From the NCBI RefSeq assembly GCF_000384135.1, contig NZ_KB913028.1, forward strand, positions 1,329,351 through 1,393,350: a DNA stretch of 64,000 nt, given 5' to 3'. The notes beneath the pieces are model-generated. The model saw only the letters and a list, made by a program, of their open reading frames with translations. It was not told where the DNA came from and searched no databases. Shown one piece after another: positions 1 through 10,298 of the stretch. Within the stretch, counting starts at the first letter, position 1; every line of letters begins with the position of its first letter. The DNA is from Succinispira mobilis DSM 6222 (lineage in GTDB: Bacteria; Bacillota; Negativicutes; Acidaminococcales; Succinispiraceae). Position numbers and translations under genes: made by a program.

Positions 1-2517
1 CTTTTTATGATCTTCACTTATTATTTTTACCAGGCTAGCTTTAACTGCTTTGTGAAAGCCAACTTCAACGTTAAGTCTTTCCGCAATTTCTGTAGTTGCG
101 CACAATGAATACGCTCTTGATAACTCATTAACAAGTTTTATGTAATCGTTTTTCCGTTCTTCACGAAGACCAATAATATAGTCCATGGTTTCAACAATCG
201 CCTGCATTTTTTCACTCGGCTTACCATTAAAGAATTTGCTGTAGTCATGCCCATGAAGTAATTCTTTAATAAGGTCATGTTTTTCAAGTAAAACTTGCGC
301 TGCAAGTTCCGTATCCACCCCTGTAGTCTTTTTATCGCTTTCAGTGTACTGATTTAAAGCTTCTTTTAAATTCTCAGCAATACCAATATAGTCAACTACC
401 AGACCACCCTGTTTATCTTTAAAGACCCTGTTTACCCTGGCGATGGCTTGCATTAAGTTATGACCGCTCATGGGCTTATCAATATACATAGTGTGCATGC
501 TGGGTACGTCAAAACCTGTTAGCCACATATCGCGTACAATGACAAGTTTTAGCTCATCATTTTTGTCTTTCATACGCTTTGCAAGAGTTTCTCTTGTAGA
601 TTTGGTTCCAACGTGCTTTTGCCACGCTTCAGGATCAGATGAACTGCCCGTCATAACAATTTTAATTTTGCCAGACATCACATCATCACTGTGCCAATCT
701 GATCTAAGGTTGATGATTTCAGCGTAAAGCTCTACGGCAATTCTTCTACTCATTGCTACGATCATACCCTTACCACCAGCATCTACCTGAGCTTGCTCTC
801 GCTTTTCAAAATGCTCTACAATATCGCTTGCTACTTTTTGAATACGCTCTTTTGCGCCGACAACAGCTTCAAGTCTTGCCCATTTGCTTTTTAATTTTTC
901 TTTTTCAGTGAGTTCTTGATATTCCGTTATTTCATCATATTCCATATCCACTTGTGGCTTTATTTCTTCTGGAAGTTCTAGCTTAGCAATCCGACTTTCA
1001 TAGAAAATTTTAACGGTAGTTCCATCTTCAACGGCTCTAGTCATATCGTAAATATCTATATAGTCTCCAAATACCGCTTTAGTGTTTTTATCAGTCAGTT
1101 CTACTGGAGTACCAGTAAACCCAATATATGACGCATTTGGCAGGCTATCACGCATATATTTGGCGTAGCCATATTTAGTATCCGCCTCACTATCATCTTT
1201 TACAACTTCAGCCCCAAAGCCATATTGACTTCTATGCGCTTCGTCAGCCATTACGATAACATTTTTTCGATCTGTCAGTACTGGAACAAAATAAGGGACA
1301 CTTCTCTCAGCAACCAAAAATTCCTCTACTTCTTCTTTGGCTTTATGCATTGCGGGAGCAAATTTATGAATAGTGGTAAAAATAATGCCACCGCTGGTCC
1401 GATTGTTTAAAAGTTCTCTTAAATGCTCTCTGTCATTGGCTTGAACTGGTGTACATCTGATTAAATCCTTAGACTTAAAAAAAGTACTGTACAGCTGATC
1501 GTCTAGGTCATTTCTATCCGTAATAATAATTATTGTAGGGTTTTCAAGTTCTTCATTGATCACAAGTTTTCCTGCATAGAAAACCATCGACAAGCTCTTA
1601 CCGCTCCCTTGAGTATGCCATACAACCCCGATTCTTCTATCCCCTTTTTCCTGGGTGGCTCGTTCTGTACTATCTACGGCCTTATTTACGGCGTGGTACT
1701 GATGATAACCAGCCAAAATCTTCATTGAATCTGCCCCATCGCTTTGAAACAAAATAAAGTGTTTGATAATATCTAAAAATCGGTCACGTTGAAACATTCC
1801 TTTAATAAGCACTTCAAGCTGAGGAATTGAAATAGGCGCCGTTCCCTCTCCATCGATAGTTCGCCAAGCCATAAAGCGGTCTTCATCGGAAGTCAAAGTG
1901 CCTGCTCTTGCATTGATTCCATCACTGGTTACCATAAAGGCATTATAAGTAAATAGAGAAGGAATAACGCTTTTATAGGTTTGAAGCTGGTTATAAGCAT
2001 CGCTGATATCTACATTTTCATCTATCGCACTTTTAAGTTCCACTACTACTAGAGGTATACCGTTTACAAAGACAATGAGGTCTGGTCTTTTTTCAACACC
2101 ATGCTCTACAATGGTGAATTGATTAGCCACCATTAGTTCATTGTTGAGTGGCTTTTCATAGTCAAAGACATAGACTTTTTCTGTTCTATAGCTTGCATCT
2201 GCCTGCTTAACCGATACGTCAATCCCATCGGTAATCATTTTCTGAAAAGCCTTGTTGTTCATTAGTAGACTCGGACTTTGAGGAATACTGATTTGCCTAA
2301 AAGCATCTTCAATTGCTGAGGATGGCATCTTGGGATTAATCCTCCCAAGAGCATCTTTTAATCTTTCCGCTAAAATAACATCACTATAATCCTCACGCTC
2401 TGGATATTCCCCTTCAGGCGCAATATCAGGGCCAAAGACAACTTCGTAGCCTAGTTCTTCAAACCATTCAAGAGCTGCTTCTTCAAGCTGTGATTCATAA
2501 AAAGCATTCTTTGCCAT
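1..2517 (-). CDS. hsdR: Type I restriction enzyme, R (motor/nuclease) subunit, partial
   Basis: This frame is open from an ATG at 2517 to the window edge, so 839 residues are visible and the C-terminus is missing. It is the ATP-driven translocase and nuclease of a type I restriction complex. Visible in order: an N-terminal PD-(D/E)xK nuclease region (PDLIVFVNG...VVVELKS, about residues 145-165), Walker A HTQGSGKS near residue 300, DEAH box DEAHRSQYG near 423, and a helicase C-terminal core ([16 protein letters not shown], about 670-695). The start overlaps the hsdS stop as TAATG, so the genes are translationally coupled. No frameshift is seen in the visible part. Confidence 0.95.
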   Translation of the reverse strand, partial: MAKNAFYESQLEEAALEWFEELGYEVVFGPDIAPEGEYPEREDYSDVILAERLKDALGRINPKMPSSAIEDAFRQISIPQSPSLLMNNKAFQKMITDGIDVSVKQADASYRTEKVYVFDYEKPLNNELMVANQFTIVEHGVEKRPDLIVFVNGIPLVVVELKSAIDENVDISDAYNQLQTYKSVIPSLFTYNAFMVTSDGINARAGTLTSDEDRFMAWRTIDGEGTAPISIPQLEVLIKGMFQRDRFLDIIKHFILFQSDGADSMKILAGYHQYHAVNKAVDSTERATQEKGDRRIGVVWHTQGSGKSLSMVFYAGKLVINEELENPTIIIITDRNDLDDQLYSTFFKSKDLIRCTPVQANDREHLRELLNNRTSGGIIFTTIHKFAPAMHKAKEEVEEFLVAERSVPYFVPVLTDRKNVIVMADEAHRSQYGFGAEVVKDDSEADTKYGYAKYMRDSLPNASYIGFTGTPVELTDKNTKAVFGDYIDIYDMTRAVEDGTTVKIFYESRIAKLELPEEIKPQVDMEYDEITEYQELTEKEKLKSKWARLEAVVGAKERIQKVASDIVEHFEKREQAQVDAGGKGMIVAMSRRIAVELYAEIINLRSDWHSDDVMSGKIKIVMTGSSSDPEAWQKHVGTKSTRETLAKRMKDKNDELKLVIVRDMWLTGFDVPSMHTMYIDKPMSGHNLMQAIARVNRVFKDKQGGLVVDYIGIAENLKEALNQYTESDKKTTGVDTELAAQVLLEKHDLIKELLHGHDYSKFFNGKPSEKMQAIVETMDYIIGLREERKNDYIKLVNELSRAYSLCATTEIAERLNVEVGFHKAVKASLVKIISEDHKK

Positions 2518-3755
2518 TACTGCACCTCCTCAATTGTCACTCGGATTTCACCGGACATTAGTTTGGGGAGTAGTGTGTCGCGAGTTTCGATTAATATACT
2601 TGTTTTTTTCTGATTTTCTAAAATTTTCACAAAGATTGGTTCTATAATTTGAGTATACTTTAACATAGAATTTTCATTCGGGATGATTAACTTAATCTTA
2701 GAAAATTGTGATTTATTAAGATTTAATGTAGTGCTTCCACCACTCCCCAAATCTTTAATTTTATCACTAAAACTTTTCATACATTGATAAATATAATAAT
2801 GTTCGATACCATCTTTGCAGATTATACTATTAATTTGTTGGTTTGTTTGACTTTCTGTTGAGGTTAGTGATACCAGCCCTGGTGTTGCAATACAACTTAC
2901 AACGACACTGTTTTTAGGTAAAGTTTTTTTAGGCTGTGTTTTTACACCTTTATTCGTAAGATATCTTTCTGTTTTTGTAATATACACATTCCCATGCATA
3001 TCAGGTATTGTTATAAATGGTACATCGCCACCAAAATTGTCCTTATCCTTTGTTGAAGGCGTTTTTCCACAAACTATTTCTTTTGAAATCTCTTCGATCG
3101 TCCCTACTCTCCACCCCTTAGGAATCATCCCAAGTTCACTCTCTTCAAACTCACCCTCTTGAAAAGGCTCAAAATCAACAAACCAACTTTTAAAGATTGC
3201 CTGTGCCATTTCTTCTAGGTTTTTGTTCATGCGATTGTTGAGTTCGATTTTGTCATCGAGGCATGAGAGGGTAGCGGCGATGGCTGTTTGTTCTGGGAGT
3301 GGGGGTACCTGAAATCTAAAAGCTCTCATTTGTTTTAAGCCCATATTCTTAATTGTAGTTCCAGAAGAATGGGTGTTCAAATATGACTTAAATATGCTGC
3401 TATGCATGACATATTTGATAAACTCTTTGCTAAAATCATGTTTTACATTAAAATAGCATGCACTTTTTCCAAGTACTATTTTTTCTCCATTGTAAACAGC
3501 TATATTACCCAAAGTTCCATTAATTGATATGAGAATTGTTCTGTCATTCAAATCTTTCTTATACTTTACGTATTCTTCATATCCAACTCTTTTTGTTTTA
3601 TCATCAATTGCAATTTTTCCAACAAGATTATTTCCATTTATAAAATAATAATCGCCTAATTCGTCATATTTGGGTGTACCATGCAATCCATCGCCTAGAA
3701 TATCAACAACATCATCTAATACAACCTCTCTCCACTCACTAGAACTCATAGCCAA
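2517..3755 (-). CDS. hsdS: Type I restriction-modification, specificity subunit S
   Basis: 412 residues with the two-target-recognition-domain layout of HsdS. TRD1 covers about residues 1-150. A central conserved helix follows ([23 protein letters not shown], about 152-175, ending in [11 protein letters not shown]). TRD2 starts near [16 protein letters not shown] (about 210). A C-terminal coiled-coil repeat ends in [13 protein letters not shown]. Each TRD reads one half of a bipartite DNA site and the helices set the spacing. The start lies 17 bases inside hsdM and the stop overlaps the hsdR start, which indicates a tightly coupled operon. The recognised site cannot be predicted from sequence by eye. 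Confidence 0.93.
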   Translation of the reverse strand: MAMSSSEWREVVLDDVVDILGDGLHGTPKYDELGDYYFINGNNLVGKIAIDDKTKRVGYEEYVKYKKDLNDRTILISINGTLGNIAVYNGEKIVLGKSACYFNVKHDFSKEFIKYVMHSSIFKSYLNTHSSGTTIKNMGLKQMRAFRFQVPPLPEQTAIAATLSCLDDKIELNNRMNKNLEEMAQAIFKSWFVDFEPFQEGEFEESELGMIPKGWRVGTIEEISKEIVCGKTPSTKDKDNFGGDVPFITIPDMHGNVYITKTERYLTNKGVKTQPKKTLPKNSVVVSCIATPGLVSLTSTESQTNQQINSIICKDGIEHYYIYQCMKSFSDKIKDLGSGGSTTLNLNKSQFSKIKLIIPNENSMLKYTQIIEPIFVKILENQKKTSILIETRDTLLPKLMSGEIRVTIEEVQ

Positions 3756-5220
3756 TCGCCCCCAATCGTTGCTTGATTTCCTCCTCTAAATGATGAGATT
3801 TAGCAAACATTTCGGCCAGTTCTTCTGTTAGTCTGGTCATTTTCTCTTCAAAGGGTTCAGCATCCACTTCTGCTTCTTCAATGCCTACATATCTTCCTGG
3901 CGTTAGGATATATTCATGCTCTCTGATTTCTTCAATACTTGCGGACTTGCAGAAGCCTTGAACATCTGCATATGCTTCTTTCCCATCTCGCCAGTTATGA
4001 TAGGTGTCACAAACTGATTGTATTTCTTCATCTGATAGTTCTCTATGTTTTCTGGTGACCATCGTTCCCATTTTTCTGGCATCAATAAAGAGTACCTTGT
4101 CTTTTCGATCTTCTCTCTTTTTAGATAAGAACCACAGACATACAGGTATGGTTACGTTATAGAACAGGTTTGTAGGCATGGTTACTATACAGTCTACAAG
4201 ACCTGCTTCAAGGATGTTTTTCCTAATTTCTGCTTCGGCTTTGGTCGAGGTACTCATAGAGCCATTGGCTAATACAAAGCCTGCTACCCCTTTAGGTGAG
4301 AGCTTACTGATGATGTGCTCAATCCAAGCATAGTTGGCATTGTTTGCTGGTGGAATTCCGTATTTCCAGCGGGCATCGTCTTGAATCAACGTGTAATCGC
4401 TTACGTTAAAGGGTGGATTGGCTAGGATATAATCTGCTCTAAGATTCTTGTGCATATCATTGCCAAAAGTATCCCCATCACGCTCGCCTAAGTCGCCATC
4501 AATTCCTCTGATGGCCAGATTCATTTTACAAAGTCTCCAAGTCGTAGCCGTATACTCCTGTCCATATACACGAATATTGTCTTTTCGACCTTGATGTTCC
4601 TCGACAAATTTTGCTGATTGAACAAACATCCCTCCTGATCCGCAACAAGGGTCATATACGCGGCCCTCAAAAGGTTCAATCATACCTACTAGCATTTTAA
4701 CAATGCTCGGTGGCGTGTAAAATTCTCCCTCACTTGAGCCAAACTTCCCTAAGAAATATTCATAAACGCGTCCTAAAATATCTTGCGCTTTCGCTTCTTT
4801 ACTGCCCAAATTAAATGAGAACAGGTCGATAAGCTCACCAAGTTTCGTTTTGTCTAATTCTGGTCTTGCGTAGTTTTTTGGCAGAACGCCTTTAAGATTT
4901 TTATTTTCTCTTTCGATGGCAATCATCGCTTCGTCTATGATCTGACCAATTGTGCTTTGTTTGGCACTTTTTTTAATAAATTCCCATCTTGCACTTGGTG
5001 GCACAAAGAAAATATTGTCTTCTGCATAAGCATCTCTATCCTCTTCAAAGCCATCACCTTCTTCGACTAGCTCATTAAATTTTTCTTCAAAGCTATCAGA
5101 AATATATTTCAGGAAGATAAGTCCTAAAACAACATCTTTATAATCCCCTGGTTGAATATTTCCCCTAAGTTTATCTGCCATTGCCCATAAATTGTTTTCG
5201 AATTCTAAGTTCACAGCCAT
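3739..5220 (-). CDS. hsdM: Type I restriction-modification, DNA adenine-N6 methyltransferase subunit M
   Basis: 493 residues, normal HsdM length. The N-terminal HsdM helical domain ([16 protein letters not shown]) is followed by the SAM-binding motif [11 protein letters not shown] (about residues 188-198) and catalytic motif IV ANPPF (about 267-271), both intact, so this subunit should methylate adenine. The C-terminus is a charged helical tail that docks on HsdS. An AGGAGGGG-type ribosome binding site precedes the ATG. The gene lies 12 bases downstream of the degenerate methylase-like gene at 5233-6813, which leads the operon. Confidence 0.95.
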   Translation of the reverse strand: MAVNLEFENNLWAMADKLRGNIQPGDYKDVVLGLIFLKYISDSFEEKFNELVEEGDGFEEDRDAYAEDNIFFVPPSARWEFIKKSAKQSTIGQIIDEAMIAIERENKNLKGVLPKNYARPELDKTKLGELIDLFSFNLGSKEAKAQDILGRVYEYFLGKFGSSEGEFYTPPSIVKMLVGMIEPFEGRVYDPCCGSGGMFVQSAKFVEEHQGRKDNIRVYGQEYTATTWRLCKMNLAIRGIDGDLGERDGDTFGNDMHKNLRADYILANPPFNVSDYTLIQDDARWKYGIPPANNANYAWIEHIISKLSPKGVAGFVLANGSMSTSTKAEAEIRKNILEAGLVDCIVTMPTNLFYNVTIPVCLWFLSKKREDRKDKVLFIDARKMGTMVTRKHRELSDEEIQSVCDTYHNWRDGKEAYADVQGFCKSASIEEIREHEYILTPGRYVGIEEAEVDAEPFEEKMTRLTEELAEMFAKSHHLEEEIKQRLGAIGYEF

Positions 5221-5232
5221 TATATACCCCTC

Positions 5233-6813
5233 CTAAATTAACTGGTTGTATAATTTATTTTTTACGTTCTGCCACTTTGTTGTGGCTTGTTGCACTACAT
5301 TTTTATAATGGTTTAACTCTTCATTATAAATTTTAATTAGCTCATGTTGTTGCTCTAAGGCTAATAGTGGAATTTCCATTTCCATGATATCCAGATGGTT
5401 GATATTCATAATGGTTGTTCCTCTTTGAAAACTTTTAATGATTGCTGTTCCAATGGGGCTTTCAAAGAAAATCTTTATATAATCTCCTACTATGGTTTCT
5501 TTAGGTCTTATGACAATCAAATTTGCTGAGGCAATAATGGTTTTATCCTGCTTTTTAAATACTGCTGATTTGATAGCCGTGCCGCGGCAGGATATAACTA
5601 CGTCACCTGCATCTAATTCATATCTTTTTATTTTCCGTTCATCTTCTTCAATACTATCCATATTTGTATAATCAATTTCCCCATTATCGATATTAGAAAT
5701 GTTTAAAATACCTATGTTACCAACGGTAGTATCTTTCTTTAAAATAGACTTACCTCTAAATACTTCCGCTACTTCTTTTAATTTGATTTTTTCTAAATTA
5801 GAGCTTTTGAATTTTTGAATATTTGCATCGTCATCGGATAGTAGTAGCTCAATCCGCCAATCCTCATGACTTAAGAATTCTTGAGTTTTTATTTTTTTCA
5901 GTCCTTTAGGCTCGAACTTTTCTTTTAGTAATTCTAAAGTCCCGACTTCAATTTGTTCTATCTTTTGTTTGGTTATTGAAAAGAAATATGTTTTGATTGC
6001 AGTTGTCGGTCTAAATGTGCCTTCAGGTAAAATATAAATATTCTTAACACTAAAATTTCTGGTAATATAGGTTCTTAATTTTTCAAATCCCTGAGCAGCA
6101 AAAGTTATTTTTGCGGGAATGATAATATCTAAAACACCATTTTCCTTTAAATGATTTAGCATATTTTCCACAGCAATCCCGTCACTTTCTTTGGTCATAA
6201 ACACTTTTCCTAGTTCATCTGGCCTATATCCAAAAGCAGGTAGGGCGTATATATAATCAAACTTCAAGTCTAGTAGACAGTCCTTGTAGATTGATTCAAA
6301 GATCACCGTCACATGTTCATAGTCTTGAAAAGCAAATTTCAAAAACTTATACATTAAATTATATTGCGTGGTTAAGGTAATGCTTTTGTCTGTAAACGAA
6401 GTTACTAAGTCTTTTAAGCCAGCCAAATGCTTTTCCGCCTCAGGAATAAGGAAACTGTTGGGATTAATTTTCTGCACTTGCTCTTTTATGTAACAAGTTA
6501 GATACTGTGGGGCTATGATTATGCCCATTCGATCGTTTTTATAAATTTCTAAAGTAAACTGAATTAGATCTATTTCTTCAAGTGCAGCAAAGATATCAAA
6601 AAAGTCATCTCTATCAGCTGGGAAAAAGCCAAGTTCTTCTTCGGTTATCTTTTTCATAAGCTGAAATAGCTTTTCTTTATCTTGTTTTATCTTTGGTTGG
6701 TCTTTTAAAGCTTCACTGGTCATTTTGACTCTAAGCATTTCACCTAAAAGCTGTTCCCTCGAAGAAATTTGCCTGCGGTATAACTCATTTAAGGCCACTT
6801 CTATATTATTCAC
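5233..6813 (-). CDS. HsdM-like domain with lost catalytic motif fused to an HsdS-like recognition domain
   Basis: 526 residues, GTG start chosen because AAAGGAGG lies just upstream. Residues about 1-300 follow the HsdM fold: the segment LDLKFDYIYALPAFG (183-195) aligns with the HsdM motif IV region [10 protein letters not shown], and the following NHLKENGVLDIIIPA and FRPTTAIKTYFF match the HsdM helices and strands after motif IV. The catalytic N and second P are replaced (ALPAF in place of ANPPF), and no CGSG-type SAM motif is visible, so methyl transfer is unlikely. Residues about 340-526 look like one HsdS TRD (KLKEVAEVFRGKS, GDVVISCRGTAI, IPLLALEQQHELI plus a coiled coil). It is the first gene of the hsd operon. 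It may be an extra specificity or regulatory subunit; the function is unknown. It could also be the decayed half of an M-S fusion enzyme, but the frame is intact. Confidence 0.7.
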   Translation of the reverse strand: MNNIEVALNELYRRQISSREQLLGEMLRVKMTSEALKDQPKIKQDKEKLFQLMKKITEEELGFFPADRDDFFDIFAALEEIDLIQFTLEIYKNDRMGIIIAPQYLTCYIKEQVQKINPNSFLIPEAEKHLAGLKDLVTSFTDKSITLTTQYNLMYKFLKFAFQDYEHVTVIFESIYKDCLLDLKFDYIYALPAFGYRPDELGKVFMTKESDGIAVENMLNHLKENGVLDIIIPAKITFAAQGFEKLRTYITRNFSVKNIYILPEGTFRPTTAIKTYFFSITKQKIEQIEVGTLELLKEKFEPKGLKKIKTQEFLSHEDWRIELLLSDDDANIQKFKSSNLEKIKLKEVAEVFRGKSILKKDTTVGNIGILNISNIDNGEIDYTNMDSIEEDERKIKRYELDAGDVVISCRGTAIKSAVFKKQDKTIIASANLIVIRPKETIVGDYIKIFFESPIGTAIIKSFQRGTTIMNINHLDIMEMEIPLLALEQQHELIKIYNEELNHYKNVVQQATTKWQNVKNKLYNQLI

Positions 6814-6848
6814 TTTAATCCTCCTTTCGGCACTTATCTTACACTAGC

Positions 6849-6878
6849 ATTATAAATTATTACCATTTAGTATGTCAA
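6849..6878 (-). promoter_or_regulatory. Consensus promoter of the hsd operon
   Basis: On the minus strand, TTGACA (6878-6873) is followed by an 18-base spacer and TATAAT (6854-6849), both perfect sigma-70/sigma-A boxes. Transcription would start near 6842, about 30 bases before the GTG of the first hsd gene. The -35 box is exactly the loop of the 21-bp inverted repeat 6852-6899 and the spacer is one of its arms, so repressor binding would block RNA polymerase. Confidence 0.8.
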
Positions 6879-6899
6879 TACTAAATGGTAATAATTTAT
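6852..6899. repeat. 21-bp perfect inverted repeat around the hsd promoter
   Basis: Arms 6852-6872 and 6879-6899 are perfect reverse complements separated by six bases (the -35 box). The core of the arm is ATTACCATTTAGTA. It has no U-tract and sits over a promoter, so it looks like an operator rather than a terminator. No regulator gene is adjacent; the HsdM-like protein itself or an unlinked repressor could bind it. Confidence 0.75.
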
Positions 6900-6928
6900 T
6901 GTTTATTTGAAAATGTTCTGTGCAAAAC

Positions 6929-6965
6929 AAAATAAGCGACTACCAATTTGATAATCGCTTATTTT
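6929..6965 (-). terminator. Terminator after bioA
   Basis: Arms 6929-6939 and 6955-6965 (AAAATAAGCGA and its complement) form an 11-bp stem with a 15-base loop, followed on the minus strand by TGTTTTG. It closes the biotin operon and insulates it from the hsd promoter. Confidence 0.7.
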
Positions 6966-6988
6966 CAACTATTTAGTTCACAAGTTTT

Positions 6989-8377
6989 CTAAAAAGCACA
7001 AGGATCGGAGTAGTTTTCACCCGTTATATCTGCAAACACATCTTGGAAAGCTTTATCGAGCATTTCTAAAACTTTAACAATATCCTCACTAGTTGCCGCT
7101 AATGGCAACATTAAAATCACTACATCGCCAATATTGCGAATTATTAAACCATATTCCCGGGCCTTTTGACAGACACCGCCCCCCATCAGTTTTTCAGGTG
7201 GGAAAGGTGTTTTTTGGGCTTTATCGAGCATTAATTCTATCCCGACGATTGTGCCACATTGACGAATCTCCCCAATAAAACGATAGCTCTTAAACTTTTC
7301 TAACCCTTGACGTAAAACTTCTATTTTAGGCTGCAAATTCTCTAACACATTTTCTTCCGCAAAAACATCTAAACTCGCGATCGCCGCTGCACAAGCTAAC
7401 GGATTGCCAGTATAAGAATGCCCATGATAAAAAGTCTTATATTCTGTCGGCGCCCCGAGAAAAGCTTGATATATTTCTTCAGTAGTAGCCGTAACCGCAA
7501 GTGGCATATAGCCACCTGTAATTCCCTTTGATAAAGTTATCATATCTGGAGTCACATCTTCATGCATGCAGGCAAACATTTTTCCTGTTCTACCAAAACC
7601 AGTGGCTACCTCATCGGCTATCAACAGCACGTTGTATTTTTTAGTAAGCTCACGCACCGCTTTCAAATAACCTTTAGGCTGTGTTAACATTCCAGCTGCG
7701 GCTTGTACTAGCGGTTCAATGATCATGCCCGCTAATTCTTGATGATGTTCTTTTAATACCGCCTCTAACTGTTGTAGACAGACCTGCCCACATTGAGATT
7801 TTTCATTTTCTGGAACTAAATGGCAATGATAACAAGAAGGTGAAGGTACATATTTACTCGTAAACAGCATCGGTTTAAATACGCGGTGAAATAAATCTAT
7901 GCCACCCACACTAACTGTCCCAATTGTATCCCCGTGATAAGCATTGGCTAAGGCAATAAATTTTTGCTTACTTGTTTGTCCTTTATGTTGCCAGTATTGA
8001 AATGCCATTTTTAAAGCAACTTCTACTGCTGTTGAGCCGTCATCAGAATAAAAAACTTTTGTTAAGCCTTTAGGTAATACTTCAACTAACCGCTTAGCAT
8101 ATTCACTTGCTGGTTGATTAATTAAACCTAGCATTGTGGTATGCGCTACTTTATCTAATTGCGCTTTTATTGCTGCATCTAAGGTCGGATGCCGATGCCC
8201 ATGTAAATTAACCCAGAGACTAGATACCCCATCATAATATTCTTTACCCTGAACGTCAATTAGTTTTACCCCTTGAGCTCGCTCGATAACTAATTGCTCA
8301 TTTTCACACCAGCCTTGCATTTGCGTAAATGGATGCCACAAGTATTGTTTATCTAATTCTTCCCATCTATTATTCAT
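6989..8377 (-). CDS. bioA: Adenosylmethionine-8-amino-7-oxononanoate aminotransferase
   Basis: 462 residues, class III PLP aminotransferase, typical BioA length. It converts KAPA to 7,8-diaminopelargonic acid with S-adenosylmethionine as amino donor. Visible: YLWHPFTQMQ near the N-terminus (BioA signature), YHGDTIGTVSVGG, IADEVATGFGRTG (PLP-binding Asp), and the Schiff-base lysine in TLSKGITGGY. Its ATG overlaps the bioD stop by four bases (ATGA). It is the last gene of the operon. Confidence 0.96.
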   Translation of the reverse strand: MNNRWEELDKQYLWHPFTQMQGWCENEQLVIERAQGVKLIDVQGKEYYDGVSSLWVNLHGHRHPTLDAAIKAQLDKVAHTTMLGLINQPASEYAKRLVEVLPKGLTKVFYSDDGSTAVEVALKMAFQYWQHKGQTSKQKFIALANAYHGDTIGTVSVGGIDLFHRVFKPMLFTSKYVPSPSCYHCHLVPENEKSQCGQVCLQQLEAVLKEHHQELAGMIIEPLVQAAAGMLTQPKGYLKAVRELTKKYNVLLIADEVATGFGRTGKMFACMHEDVTPDMITLSKGITGGYMPLAVTATTEEIYQAFLGAPTEYKTFYHGHSYTGNPLACAAAIASLDVFAEENVLENLQPKIEVLRQGLEKFKSYRFIGEIRQCGTIVGIELMLDKAQKTPFPPEKLMGGGVCQKAREYGLIIRNIGDVVILMLPLAATSEDIVKVLEMLDKAFQDVFADITGENYSDPCAF

Positions 8378-9102
8378 TTTCGCTCCCCCTCAGTTATTTG
8401 TAATTGCGCTATTAGCCCATCTAAATCTAAATATTGTTCTGCATAGTCCGCCAAGGCCCTTGCCGTTAGCGGCAAATTCACTTTCGGGAATTTACCAATT
8501 ATCGGAACGCCCGTTAAGCTTTGCATATACTGCAAATTACTAGTCGCCAAAATATCAGCAGTATTTTCTTCCCAAAGGTTAACGATTATTCCCAAAACTT
8601 TAAGTCCCTTACTTTGCGCATATTTAACACTCAAAACCGTATGGTTAATACAACCTAATCTATTATTGGTAACTAAAACAATTGGCAAGTTCAAATCAGC
8701 AAAATAGTCTACGACTAAATAATCATCTAACAATGGCGCTGCTAAACCGCCTACGCCTTCAACTAATACCACTTCTTTATCTGACCACTTTTGAGCTACC
8801 GCTAACATAGTTTGCTTATCTAAAGCTATTTTTTCTAATTTTGCAGCTACTGCTGGTGTTAGCGCTGCCTCTAAGCGGTAAGGTAAAATATCTGCACTAG
8901 TTAAGCCCAACTCAGGCATACAGGCTAATAAAAAATCTGCGTCTTGTGAATGTAACACCCCTTGTGCATCTTTGATGCATCCTGAAGCTACGGGTTTAAC
9001 GGCTACGGCTTGTATTTTACGTTCTCTTAGCGCCGCAAGTAGCGTTCCAGTTATCATTGTTTTCCCGGCATCGGTATCAATTGCAGTAATCCCTAATTTC
9101 AT
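8374..9102 (-). CDS. bioD: Dethiobiotin synthetase
   Basis: 242 residues. ATP-dependent carboxylation and ring closure of DAPA to dethiobiotin. The P-loop variant AIDTDAGKTMITG (residues 7-19) is the BioD GTDTxxGKT motif, VEGVGGLAAPL is the DAPA/Mg site, and VTNNRLGCINH follows the family pattern. Four-base overlaps with bioF upstream and bioA downstream show a coupled operon. Confidence 0.95.
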   Translation of the reverse strand: MKLGITAIDTDAGKTMITGTLLAALRERKIQAVAVKPVASGCIKDAQGVLHSQDADFLLACMPELGLTSADILPYRLEAALTPAVAAKLEKIALDKQTMLAVAQKWSDKEVVLVEGVGGLAAPLLDDYLVVDYFADLNLPIVLVTNNRLGCINHTVLSVKYAQSKGLKVLGIIVNLWEENTADILATSNLQYMQSLTGVPIIGKFPKVNLPLTARALADYAEQYLDLDGLIAQLQITEGERK

Positions 9103-10298
9103 TTTACCTCACCTCTTAGTAATTGTTGATAAAGCTCTGCTATTACTTCCACAGCCCAAGCTAAATCCTCCTGACTATGACTTGCATTAACTGTCAACCG
9201 CAAACGACTTTTGCCTACTTCTACACTTGGAGGTCGAATAGCTGTAACAATAATGCCTCGTTCGCGCAGCTGTTCCGAAAACTCCATTGCCAATTTTGCC
9301 TCACCTATTAAAATTGGAATTATCGGCGTTTGACTTTCCATAACTGGCAAGCCTTTGGCTTTTAAAGCTGCATACATAAACTGTGCATTAGCTTGCAACT
9401 GTTGTAAACAAGCTGGTTCTTGTTGCAATTTTCTAAGTGCAGCTAAAGCAATTGCCGCCGTTGCTGGTGCACAAGCTGTAGAGAAAATAAATGATCTCGC
9501 CGTATTAACTAAATAATCAATTACTACCTGCTCCGCCGCAACATAACCACCTTCACTAGCTAGAGCTTTACTTAAAGTGCCAATTTGCACAGGAATTTTG
9601 CCTTGCAGACCAAAAAATTCTGCTGTACCACTACCTGTTTCACCTAAAACACCGACTGCATGGGCATCATCAACAATTAAGCAAGCTTGAAACTCTGTTG
9701 CAATTTCCACCAACTCTGGTAAATTAGCAATATCGCCGTCCATGCTAAATACCCCATCTGTAATAATATACAAACAACCTGGGTGCTGAGAATATGCCGC
9801 TATTTTGCGCCTTAAATCTGGCATATCAGAATGGCGATATACCACTATTTTGGCTTTTGACAAACGAGCACCATCAATAATGCTGGCATGATTTAATTCA
9901 TCACTGAAAATTACATCCTGCTCATTCGCCAGAGCGCTAATTACGCCCACATTTGCCATGTAACCAGTATTGAAAAATAAAGCTGCTTCAGTATGTTTAA
10001 ATTTTGCCAGCTCTGTTTCTAACTCCTGCAACTGGCTAGAACAACCAGTAGTTAAGCGGGCCCCTGTGGAACCAGTGCCAAAATGTAAAGCTTCGTGAGC
10101 CGCCTGGATAAGTTCTGGCGCAAAAGTTAAACCTAAATAATTATTGGTTGCTAAAACTAATTGTTTTTTTCCTTGCGCATCTAAGGCATGTCCAGCATCA
10201 ATAAAATCTAGCGTTTTTATTGTTCTTAGTAAATTATTGTTTTTAACAGTTGTCAAAGCCAAATTAAGTTGCTGTTTAATCTTTTCTGGTAACATCAT
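9099..10298 (-). CDS. bioF: 8-amino-7-oxononanoate synthase
   Basis: 399 residues from the first ATG of an ATG-ATG pair at 10298, which has AAGGGGG upstream; a GTG at 10313 would add five residues and has no good ribosome site. PLP enzyme joining pimeloyl-CoA (or -ACP) and alanine to KAPA. Visible: NNYLGLT, GTGSTGARLTTG, DDAHAVGVLG (PLP Asp) and the Schiff-base lysine in GTLSKALASEGGY. The start lies 23 bases inside bioW. Confidence 0.95.
   Translation of the reverse strand: MMLPEKIKQQLNLALTTVKNNNLLRTIKTLDFIDAGHALDAQGKKQLVLATNNYLGLTFAPELIQAAHEALHFGTGSTGARLTTGCSSQLQELETELAKFKHTEAALFFNTGYMANVGVISALANEQDVIFSDELNHASIIDGARLSKAKIVVYRHSDMPDLRRKIAAYSQHPGCLYIITDGVFSMDGDIANLPELVEIATEFQACLIVDDAHAVGVLGETGSGTAEFFGLQGKIPVQIGTLSKALASEGGYVAAEQVVIDYLVNTARSFIFSTACAPATAAIALAALRKLQQEPACLQQLQANAQFMYAALKAKGLPVMESQTPIIPILIGEAKLAMEFSEQLRERGIIVTAIRPPSVEVGKSRLRLTVNASHSQEDLAWAVEVIAELYQQLLRGEVK

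Noticed and set aside
470-1410. Short plus-strand open frames (470-727 and 1225-1410)
   Set aside because: They lie opposite the conserved hsdR helicase and nuclease coding sequence and have no ribosome site or recognisable protein features.
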